NCBI GenBank assembly: GCA_023419875.1
Contig: JAEZXM010000249.1
Coordinates: 1-11,100, forward strand
Length of the DNA stretch: 11,100 nt
Origin: Pseudomonadota bacterium
GTDB lineage: Bacteria > Myxococcota > Myxococcia > Myxococcales > Anaeromyxobacteraceae
Direction of reading: 5' to 3'
This document shows positions 1 to 6,771 of the stretch, one piece after another. Positions within the stretch are counted from its first letter, which is position 1. Every line of letters begins with the position of its first letter. Below the pieces are notes generated by a model that saw nothing but the letters and a program-made list of their open reading frames with translations, was not told the DNA's origin and did no database searches. The translations under genes and the position numbers were made by a program.

Positions 1-219
1 CCCGTGGATCGTGTGCATCCCGTAGTTGTGCATGTAGTACGGGAAGCGCGAGGAACAACCGATGCCGGAGACGAAGACGATGTTCTCGCGCGGCACGCCG
101 GCGGTGGGCAGCGTGCGCTGCACCTGGTTGATGATCGAGTAGTCGCCGCAGCCGGGGCACCAGCGCGGATCGACGCCGGACTCGAAGTCCTTCTTGGTGT
201 ACGCGGGGGTCTCGCTCAT
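1..219 (-). CDS. korB: 2-oxoacid:ferredoxin oxidoreductase, beta subunit (KorB-like), 3' part missing
   Basis: N-terminal 73 residues of the thiamine-diphosphate-binding beta subunit; the gene runs off the left edge. I translated it by hand from the ATG at 219 (MSETPAYTKKDFES...). It shows the family hallmarks: WCPGCGDYSI at about residues 20-29 (conserved CxxC/GCGD segment at the start of the TPP-binding half) and VSGIGCSSRFPYY at about 50-62, then the YGMHTIHG segment. With the alpha subunit it would oxidatively decarboxylate a 2-oxoacid to an acyl-CoA and reduce ferredoxin in the cytoplasm. It begins 7 nt after the korA stop, with TGAGGA overlapping that stop as ribosome binding site, so the two are co-transcribed. 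KorB (2-oxoglutarate) is the closest match I recall, but pyruvate or other 2-oxoacids cannot be excluded without the missing C-terminus. Confidence 0.88.
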   Translation of the reverse strand, partial: MSETPAYTKKDFESGVDPRWCPGCGDYSIINQVQRTLPTAGVPRENIVFVSGIGCSSRFPYYMHNYGMHTIHG

Positions 220-226
220 GGAGTCC

Positions 227-2086
<1,860 letters not shown>

Positions 2087-2116
2087 GAGCGGATGGGCCT
2101 CCGTCGATCCCACGCA

Positions 2117-2150
2117 CGGCCCTTCCCCGGTGATTCGTCGGGGTGGGCCG
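2117..2150 (-). promoter_or_regulatory. 5'-UTR stem-loop upstream of korA
   Basis: Seen directly: on the plus strand CGGCCC (2117-2122) pairs with GGGCCG (2145-2150) and CCCCG (2125-2129) with CGGGG (2139-2143). This gives 11 G/C-rich pairs around a 9-base loop with a small 2/1 internal loop. It lies between the candidate korA promoter and the korA Shine-Dalgarno (2098-2102), so it would be near the 5' end of the transcript. It lacks a U-tract on either strand, which argues against an ordinary intrinsic terminator. Role (mRNA stabilisation, protein binding, or chance in GC-rich DNA) is unknown. Confidence 0.5.
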
Positions 2151-2165
2151 AAAGTGCGGAGAGGC

Positions 2166-2196
2166 ACTCTAATCAGGCTTGACGCGTGGGAGTCAA
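2166..2196 (-). promoter_or_regulatory. Candidate sigma-70-type promoter for korAB
   Basis: Reading the minus strand, TTGACT (2196-2191) resembles the -35 box (5 of 6) and TAGAGT (2171-2166) the -10 box (4 of 6), with a long 19-nt spacer. Transcription would begin near 2159, giving a leader of about 70 nt before the korA ATG. The position between the glcD-like stop and korA is sensible. The long spacer lowers confidence. Confidence 0.4.
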
Positions 2197-2197
2197 G
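2178..2197. repeat. Perfect inverted repeat CTTGAC-N8-GTCAAG overlapping the korA -35 box
   Basis: Arms CTTGAC (2178-2183) and GTCAAG (2192-2197) are exact reverse complements with an 8-base centre. One arm contains the proposed -35 hexamer of the korA promoter, so a dimeric regulator bound here would compete with RNA polymerase. I do not recognise the site as that of a particular regulator family: the half-site spacing does not fit FNR or CRP. Confidence 0.4.
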
Positions 2198-2228
2198 GAG
2201 CGCGCAGAGGGTGCGTCACCGGAGCCGC

Positions 2229-3620
2229 TCAGGCGGTCGGGGGGAAGATCTTCCCCGGATTGAGGATCCCCAGCGGATCGAACACGGCCTTGAGCCGGCG
2301 CTGCAGAGCGACGAGCTCTCGCCCCTGCTCGTACTCGAGGAGCTCGCGTTTCGCGAGGCCGACACCGTGCTCGCCGGTGATGGTCCCGCCGAGATCGACC
2401 GACGCCCGGAGCACCTCGGCGGCGGCCGCCTCGGCCCCGCCGCGCTCGTCCTCCCGGTCGAAGAGGACGTTGACGTGGAGGTTCCCGTCGCCCGCGTGAC
2501 CATAGGTCGCGACCGAGAGCCCGTGCCGCCGGCCGATCTCCTTGACCTGCGCGACCAGGTCCGGAATCCGGGAGCGGGGAACGGCGACGTCCTCGGAGAG
2601 CTTGCGCGGGTGGATCGCCTTGAGGTTGACCGAGAGCATGCGGCGGGTCTCCCACAGGCTCCGCCGCTGCGCCTCGTCCCGGGCGACCACGATCTCCCCC
2701 TGCGCGTCCGCCCGGAGCGCCTCCGCGGCCAGCGCGAGCTCGTCGAACACGGCGTCCGCGTGGTTGCCGTCCACCTCGAGCAGGAGCGCGGCCCCCGCCC
2801 CGGAGGGGAACCGGTACGGCGAGGTCCGGGCGGCGGCCTCGAGCGAGACGTCGTCGAAGAGCTCCAGGCACCGAGGCAGGACGCCGCTCGTGAGGAGCCG
2901 GGTGACCGCCCGGGCCGCGTCGCCGACGGTCGCGAATGCGGCGAGGCCGGTCGCGACGTGGCGGGGCAGCGGAAGGAGCTCCAGCGTCACCTCGGTCACG
3001 ATACCGAGGGTGCCCTCGCTCCCCACGAACAGGCCGGTGAGGTCGTAGCCGGCCACCCCCTTGATGCTCCGTTTTCCGACGCGGAGGAGCTCGCCCGTGG
3101 GGATCACGGCGGTGAGGCCGAGCACGTAGTCGCGGGTGACGCCGTACTTGAGCGCGCGCGGTCCACCCGCGTTCTCGGCCACGTTGCCGCCGATCGAGCA
3201 CATGTCGAGCGAATTGGGATCCGGCGGGTAGAAGAGACCGAGCTTCTCCACCTCCGCCTGGAGATGACCCGTGATCACGCCGGGCTCCACGCGGCACAGG
3301 CCGTCGCCCGGCGCGACCTCCAGGATCCGGCTCATGCGCTCGAGCGAGACGGCGATGCCGCCCTCCAAAGCCATGATGCCGCCCGACTTGCCGCTCCGCG
3401 CGCCCACCGGGATCACCGGGGTCCGGCGCGTGGCGGCGATCGCGAAGACGGCCTGCACCTCCTCTGCCCGCTCCACGAGCACCACCGCATCCGGCGGGCG
3501 CGATCCCAGCTCGGACTCGTCGCGGCCGTAGACCTCCCGCCGCTCGGGGTCGAGGAGGATCCGGTCCGCGGGGAAGCGGCGCCGCAGCTCCGCCACGACC
3601 TCCGTCCGACCGGCGTTCAC
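2229..3620 (-). CDS. GlcD-type FAD-linked 2-hydroxyacid dehydrogenase
   Basis: 463 residues, typical for the GlcD/D-lactate dehydrogenase flavoprotein family, which oxidises 2-hydroxyacids such as glycolate or D-lactate to 2-oxoacids. The N-terminal FAD-binding domain (PCMH fold) shows PVGARSGKSGG (71-81), PPDPNSLDMCSIGGNVAENA (132-151) and GYDLTGLFVGSEGTLGIVTE (191-210). The C-terminal oxidase domain shows GHAGDGNLHVN (374-384) and TGEHGVG (415-421), the conserved metal/substrate histidine motifs, and the usual ending FDPLGILNPGKI (447-458). The start is GTG at 3620, which overlaps the upstream TGA in GTGA; a strong GGAGG lies 7 nt before it inside the dehydrogenase gene. No membrane segment or signal peptide. 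GlcE and the iron-sulfur partner GlcF are absent nearby, so it may act alone or with distant partners. Glycolate, lactate or 2-hydroxyglutarate cannot be told apart from sequence. Confidence 0.9.
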   Translation of the reverse strand: MNAGRTEVVAELRRRFPADRILLDPERREVYGRDESELGSRPPDAVVLVERAEEVQAVFAIAATRRTPVIPVGARSGKSGGIMALEGGIAVSLERMSRILEVAPGDGLCRVEPGVITGHLQAEVEKLGLFYPPDPNSLDMCSIGGNVAENAGGPRALKYGVTRDYVLGLTAVIPTGELLRVGKRSIKGVAGYDLTGLFVGSEGTLGIVTEVTLELLPLPRHVATGLAAFATVGDAARAVTRLLTSGVLPRCLELFDDVSLEAAARTSPYRFPSGAGAALLLEVDGNHADAVFDELALAAEALRADAQGEIVVARDEAQRRSLWETRRMLSVNLKAIHPRKLSEDVAVPRSRIPDLVAQVKEIGRRHGLSVATYGHAGDGNLHVNVLFDREDERGGAEAAAAEVLRASVDLGGTITGEHGVGLAKRELLEYEQGRELVALQRRLKAVFDPLGILNPGKIFPPTA

Positions 3621-4294
3621 CCGAACACCTCCATGTTGGCGCCGGTCATCGCGTCGGGCGCGTCCAGCGCCGCGAACACCACCACCTTCGCCACGTCCTC
3701 GGGCGCCATCTCCGGCGGGAACGGCGTCTGTGCCAGCATGGCCGTGTCCACGCTCCCCGGCGAGACCGAGAGGCACTGGATCCCGGCGGGACGCAGCTCC
3801 TCGGCGAGGCACTTCGTGAGCCCGATGAGCCCCCACTTCGAGGCGTTGTACGGACTCGCGAGCGGCGTCCCCAGCGTCCCGGAGATGGAGGCGACGTTCA
3901 CGATCCGTCCGCGACCGCGCGCCTTCATGCCGGGGATCACCTCTCGCGCACAGAGGAATGGGCCGGTGAGGTTCACGTCCAGCACCTCCCGGAACGCCTC
4001 GAGCGAGAGGTCCTCGGCGGGCCCGCGGACCAGGATCCCTGCGCCGTTCACGAGGAGGTCCACGGGACCGAGGACCCTCTCGTGCTCCTCCCGCAGCCGC
4101 CGCACGTCCGCCTCGCGCCGCACGTCCCCCGCGATCGCCAGCGATGCGCCGCCCGCATGCACCACGCGCTCCACCTCGGCCGCGGTCCGCGCGAAGACGG
4201 TCACCCGCACGCCGCGGGCCGTGAGCGCGCGTGCCACCGCGGCTCCGATGCCTCGCCCGCCGCCGGTCACGATGGCGGTCCGCGCCTCGGTCAT
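3617..4294 (-). CDS. Short-chain dehydrogenase/reductase (SDR), classical type
   Basis: 225 residues, slightly short for a classical SDR (about 240-260). Seen: nucleotide-binding TGGGRGIG (10-17), NGAG (83-86), and a complete catalytic tetrad N108 (VNLTG), S136 (NVASISG), Y149 and K153 (YNASK), followed by SPGSVDTAM. The short end (TGANMEVFG) stops where the next gene begins. It should be an active NAD(P)H-dependent carbonyl/alcohol oxidoreductase. The ATG at 4294 overlaps the folE stop as ATGA; AAGGGG 8 nt before it lies in the last folE codons. Lying in one operon with GTP cyclohydrolase I and a pyruvoyltetrahydropterin-synthase-like enzyme, it could reduce a pterin intermediate as sepiapterin reductase does. 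This is inferred from context only: the sequence itself looks like a generic FabG-type SDR. Confidence 0.88.
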   Translation of the reverse strand: MTEARTAIVTGGGRGIGAAVARALTARGVRVTVFARTAAEVERVVHAGGASLAIAGDVRREADVRRLREEHERVLGPVDLLVNGAGILVRGPAEDLSLEAFREVLDVNLTGPFLCAREVIPGMKARGRGRIVNVASISGTLGTPLASPYNASKWGLIGLTKCLAEELRPAGIQCLSVSPGSVDTAMLAQTPFPPEMAPEDVAKVVVFAALDAPDAMTGANMEVFG

Positions 4295-4935
4295 CGACGC
4301 TTCCCCTTCCCCCGAGAAACCGTGGGCCGCCCTCTCCCTCTCGCTCCAGGCGTAGCCGCTCTCTCGATGGCGTCGAGCATTCCCCTGCGCTCGGCCGGAA
4401 CCCGGGCCATCGCGCCGGCCCATCCCTCCGCATGTGCGCGCGCGCGGGTGCGCCGCTCTCCCCGGACGGTGAGACAGAGGTGCTCCGCCTCGAGCACGCA
4501 ACCCGCACCGCGCGCCCCGAGGTGCTCCACCAGCGCCGCCGCGATCTGCTGCGCGAGATCCTCCTGGAGCACCAGCCGGTGCGCGAGCGTGTCCACGAGC
4601 TGGACGATCTGGCCGAAGCCGACGAGCCTCCCACCCGGCAGGTAACCGACGTGGGCCACGCCGCGCGAGGGCAGGAGGTGGTGCGGGCAGACGGAGTGGT
4701 ACTCGATCCCGGTGAGCGCGACGAGCGCGCGCGCTTCGCTCTCGGAGCCCTCGGCCAGGATGTCGGCAGGCGTGGTTGCGTACCCGTCGAGCAGCTCCTC
4801 GAGCCACGCCTGCGCCACGCGGGCCGGCGTCGCCGCGAGCTCACGGGAGCTCCGCACCGCGCCCGGCAGACCGAGGGCGTCGAGGAACTCCGCCACGGCG
4901 CCGGCCACCGCGCTCGCCCGGGGCCTAGCGGCCAC
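4291..4935 (-). CDS. folE: GTP cyclohydrolase I (FolE), diverged C-terminus
   Basis: 214 residues. GTP cyclohydrolase I converts GTP to 7,8-dihydroneopterin triphosphate, the entry to folate, queuosine and biopterin synthesis. Zinc and catalytic positions known from E. coli are present: C83 and H85-H86 in SVCPHHLLP, Q124 in the QEDLAQQI helix, H152 and C154 in EAEHLCLTVRG. After RG (158-159), where relatives normally carry a TxTS segment, this protein has ARAHAEGWAG, and it ends in an unusual Arg/Gly/Lys-rich tail (about 197-214). The start is GTG at 4935, preceded by GAGG 5 nt upstream and overlapping the end of queD by 11 nt, which indicates coupled translation. The basic tail codons also supply the Shine-Dalgarno of the next gene. 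Function as FolE is likely; the diverged segment leaves activity slightly uncertain. Confidence 0.9.
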   Translation of the reverse strand: MAARPRASAVAGAVAEFLDALGLPGAVRSSRELAATPARVAQAWLEELLDGYATTPADILAEGSESEARALVALTGIEYHSVCPHHLLPSRGVAHVGYLPGGRLVGFGQIVQLVDTLAHRLVLQEDLAQQIAAALVEHLGARGAGCVLEAEHLCLTVRGERRTRARAHAEGWAGAMARVPAERRGMLDAIERAATPGARGRGRPTVSRGKGKRR

Positions 4936-5314
4936 CGGGCCCTCGGTACGTCACGCAGGAGTCGGGGATCTCGTACAGCCGGATCTCGCACAACCCGGGC
5001 ACGTGGGGGGCGAGCACCTCCCAGATCCAGCGGGCGATGTTCTCGGCCGTGGGGTTCTCGAGAACATCGTTCAGGTCTCGGTGGTCGGCGCGAGCGAGCA
5101 CGTGCTCCTGGACCGCCTGCTTGATGAGGCCGAAGTCGATGATCATACCGGCCCGGGGGTCGACCTCCCCCTCGAGGCCGACGAAGAAGCGGTAGTTGTG
5201 CCCGTGCTGGCGGAAGCACGGTCCGTCGTAGCGGGGGAGCCGGTGGGCGGCGGCGAAGGAGAACTCCACGTCGAGGCGCATGCGCCGGCGGTCGGTGTAG
5301 TCGATTGCGGCCAT
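4925..5314 (-). CDS. queD: 6-pyruvoyltetrahydropterin synthase / 6-carboxytetrahydropterin synthase (QueD-like)
   Basis: 129 residues, normal for this family. Zinc ligands H24 (FAAAHRLP), H37 and H39 (HGH), catalytic Cys33 in CFRQHGH, the D77-H78 pair (ADHRDLND) and E115 (LYEIPDS) are all present. Also present are IIDFGLIKQAV and ENPTAENIARWIWE, both close to E. coli QueD. C-x3-HGH spacing, as I recall it, marks QueD-type enzymes, whereas animal pyruvoyltetrahydropterin synthases have C-x5-HGH. So I favour 6-carboxytetrahydropterin synthase, which uses the FolE product dihydroneopterin triphosphate on the way to preQ0/queuosine. QueE and QueC are not in the window. The start is ATG 5314 with AAGGG 4 nt upstream; an internal ATG at 5281 lacks a ribosome binding site. 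It is the first gene of the overlapping queD-folE-SDR-glcD run. Confidence 0.88.
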   Translation of the reverse strand: MAAIDYTDRRRMRLDVEFSFAAAHRLPRYDGPCFRQHGHNYRFFVGLEGEVDPRAGMIIDFGLIKQAVQEHVLARADHRDLNDVLENPTAENIARWIWEVLAPHVPGLCEIRLYEIPDSCVTYRGPGGR

Positions 5315-5576
5315 GCGGCCCTTATAGCTCCACGCGGAGCTCTCCGCTCCCGCCGACCCCGCGAACACGAAGCACCTCTGCGTCGCCCGACCTGGACACT
5401 GCCGGGGCAGCGCACGCGCACGTACTTCGACGGCGCGGCTGACTGCGCTGCCTCCCGACGCGACGTGTCATAAGGGTTCCCCACCCGGTGGGGGCCCATT
5501 GGGGCACTCCGGACCACCCGGGACCGTAACCCGTTGCGGAGCTATGCGTCATCTCTATCGGGGGAAGGGTGTGACC
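5315..5576. other. Divergent intergenic region between queD and the Fis-type gene
   Basis: These 262 bases carry no credible gene. They must hold the promoters for the queD operon (minus) and the small regulator (plus), but I see no convincing -35/-10 pair. TATAAG (5326-5321, minus) sits so close to the queD start that a transcript from it would be nearly leaderless, and it has no -35. Small perfect hairpins occur at 5327-5340 (GCTCC-ACGC-GGAGC) and 5479-5493 (see the inverted-repeat entry). Confidence 0.5.
5474..5532. repeat. Nested inverted repeats upstream of the Fis-type gene
   Basis: Outer arms GGGTT (5474-5478) and AACCC (5528-5532) flank inner arms CCCGGTGG (5484-5491) and CCACCCGGG (5514-5522), complementary apart from one bulged base. 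A competing perfect hairpin CCCCAC-CCG-GTGGGG (5479-5493) uses the left inner arm, so the two folds exclude each other. This could be an operator or an attenuator-like leader for the plus-strand gene, but GC richness makes chance pairing likely. Confidence 0.35.
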
Positions 5577-5942
5577 ATGCGCACCGTACTCGTCGAGTCG
5601 GATCCCCAGCGTCGTGCGGAGCTGGGGCGCATCCTGGAAGCCGCCGGCCACTCGATCGCGCTCGCACCGGATCTGGCGGGAGCGTACCTCGAGGTGCTGG
5701 CGGGTGAGGAGCTGCGGGCCTCGGGGAAGCGGGGGCGGCCGAGCCTGGCCGAGCTGGATCGGCGCTACGCGCGCGAGATCCTGCAGCAGACAGGCGGAAA
5801 CAAGACGCGCGCCGCGGAGATCCTGGCCATCGACCGGAAGACGCTCTACCGGCTCATCGGGGAAGGCCCAGGGCACCGGCACGAAGTCGCCGAGCCCGAG
5901 CCGATGGCGGTACCCCTGCAGACGAGCCCGCGGAACGTCTAG
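5577..5942 (+). CDS. Small Fis/NtrC-type helix-turn-helix protein with receiver-like N-terminus
   Basis: 121 residues and the only plus-strand gene. Residues 1-41 (MRTVLVESDPQRRAELGRIL...) resemble the first strand and helix of a response-regulator receiver, but the domain is cut short: the acidic pocket is reduced (VESD) and there is no phosphoacceptor aspartate further on. Residues about 55-96 match the Fis/NtrC C-terminal DNA-binding domain (LAELDRRYAREILQQTGG, then NKTRAAEILAIDRKTLYRLI). The AAA+ sigma-54-activating domain that normally lies between them is missing, so it cannot activate sigma-54 in the usual way. It probably acts as a small DNA-binding regulator or nucleoid protein. The ATG at 5577 has AAGG 8 nt upstream; an in-frame ATG at 5544 is less well supported. 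It is divergent from queD and ends 11 nt from the ihfA stop. Its target is unknown; autoregulation or control of the divergent operon is a guess. Confidence 0.8.
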   Translation: MRTVLVESDPQRRAELGRILEAAGHSIALAPDLAGAYLEVLAGEELRASGKRGRPSLAELDRRYAREILQQTGGNKTRAAEILAIDRKTLYRLIGEGPGHRHEVAEPEPMAVPLQTSPRNV

Positions 5943-5953
5943 TTCCCTGCGGC

Positions 5954-6271
5954 TCAGGCGCCGGCATTTCCGGGCTGCGCCGCGGCGGCCTCGGCCGCCG
6001 TGTTGAGCGCGTTCTTCAGGACCTGGCTCGGGCGGAAGGTGAGGACCCGCCGGGCGCTGATCTCGATCTCCTCACCGGTCTGAGGATTCCGCCCGACTCG
6101 GGACTTCTTGTCCCGGATGATGAAGTTCCCGAAGCCGCTGATCTTGATCTTCTCGCCGCGCTCCAAGGTCTCCTTGATGGTGTCGAACACCATCTCGACG
6201 ACCTCGGCGGCTTCCTTCTTGGAAAAGCCCACCTTCTCGTAGACGCTCTCGATGATGTCGGCCTTGGTCAC
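5954..6271 (-). CDS. ihfA: Integration host factor alpha subunit (IHF/HU family)
   Basis: 105 residues, HU/IHF family DNA-bending protein. It starts MTKADIIESVYEKVGFSKKE as IHF-alpha does, with GFGNF at 46-50, the DNA-intercalating beta-arm GRNPQTGEEIEI at 60-71 (proline 63) and RRVLTFRPSQVLK at 74-86. IHF bends DNA sharply for transcription (notably sigma-54 promoters), recombination and replication; the active form is normally a heterodimer with IhfB, which is not in this window. The last 15 residues form an Ala-rich extension beyond the core. The position downstream of pheT is conserved in proteobacteria and supports ihfA over a plain HU gene. The GTG at 6271 has GGAG 8 nt upstream. A separate promoter is seen at 6309-6337. 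Confidence 0.92.
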   Translation of the reverse strand: MTKADIIESVYEKVGFSKKEAAEVVEMVFDTIKETLERGEKIKISGFGNFIIRDKKSRVGRNPQTGEEIEISARRVLTFRPSQVLKNALNTAAEAAAAQPGNAGA

Positions 6272-6308
6272 GGATCGCTCTCCGGGTCGGCGCGGCTAAG
6301 TGTCGATT

Positions 6309-6337
6309 TCCGTAGCGTAATTCTCCGGCCCTGTCAA
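6309..6337 (-). promoter_or_regulatory. Candidate sigma-70-type promoter of ihfA
   Basis: On the minus strand a perfect TTGACA (6337-6332) is followed after exactly 17 nt by TACGGA (6314-6309), a weak -10. Expected transcription start is about 6302, leaving a leader of about 30 nt to the ihfA GTG. The A/T-rich patch (AATTTGACA, GAATTACGCTACGGAAAT) stands out in a very GC-rich background, which strengthens the call. Confidence 0.6.
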
Positions 6338-6340
6338 ATT

Positions 6341-6362
6341 CGCGCGGGTCCTGGTCCGCGCG
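6341..6362 (-). terminator. Possible terminator hairpin after the pheST-membrane-protein operon
   Basis: CGCGCGG (6341-6347) and CCGCGCG (6356-6362) form a perfect 7-bp G/C stem with an 8-base loop. On the minus strand it is followed by AATTTG, a short and imperfect U-tract. It lies 16 nt past the stop of the small membrane-protein gene and directly before the ihfA -35 box, the right place to insulate ihfA. The weak tail means termination may be partial. Confidence 0.4.
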
Positions 6363-6378
6363 ACCGGGCCCCGACGGC

Positions 6379-6768
6379 TCACCGCCCCTGCTCCCGTCCT
6401 TCTTCCACCTTCTCGAGCTCCTCGCGCGCCCGTTCCCGCGCGGCGCGGGTCCGCTCGGCGGCCTCCTCGAGGATCCGCTCCGCCTCCGGCGGCGCGGGTG
6501 CGGACACCACCGCGCCCGAGGGCTCCCGGCCGAGGCCTGCGGTGCGCGCGAGGACGAACGAGCTCGCAGCCACCGCGAGCACCGAGACGCACAGGGCGAC
6601 GATCGACGCGAACCGCCCGGCGCCGCCCCGCACGGCGCGAAAGGACAGCACCGCCGCGGCCAACCCGACGGCCAGGCCGAACGGCGCGGCGAGTGGGTTC
6701 CACGACGAGAGCGCGGCGGCGATCGCGAAGCCGAACGCCGGGAGGACCCGCCTTTGCTGCGGAGACAC
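6379..6768 (-). CDS. Small membrane protein of unknown function
   Basis: 129 residues; I do not recognise a family. After a short basic N-terminus there are hydrophobic stretches at about 8-22, 25-43 and 53-74, consistent with two or three transmembrane helices. A Pro/Ala linker (about 83-95) follows, then a highly charged helix (about 96-127, rich in Glu/Arg/Ala) that could form a coiled coil. The GTG at 6768 starts only 3 nt after the pheT stop, with GAGG 7 nt upstream inside the pheT end, so it is translated from the pheST message. It is followed by a possible terminator. The reading frame is clean and codon use matches its neighbours, so I regard it as real. A function connected with the synthetase is not implied by its place in the operon. 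Confidence 0.72.
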   Translation of the reverse strand: MSPQQRRVLPAFGFAIAAALSSWNPLAAPFGLAVGLAAAVLSFRAVRGGAGRFASIVALCVSVLAVAASSFVLARTAGLGREPSGAVVSAPAPPEAERILEEAAERTRAARERAREELEKVEEGREQGR

Positions 6769-6771
6769 GGC

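Noticed and set aside
3621..5219. N-terminal extension of the GlcD-like frame up to 996 codons
   Set aside because: The frame stays open by GC bias through the SDR, folE and queD genes. The GlcD family begins near the GTG at 3620, which has its own GGAGG.
5474..5532. tRNA-like or small structured RNA gene
   Set aside because: The folds do not form a cloverleaf, and there is no proper T-arm or anticodon arm, so it is recorded only as inverted repeats.
5322..5882. Minus-strand 186-codon frame antisense to the Fis-type gene
   Set aside because: The plus-strand frame encodes a recognisable NtrC/Fis helix-turn-helix; the antisense translation has no recognisable features.
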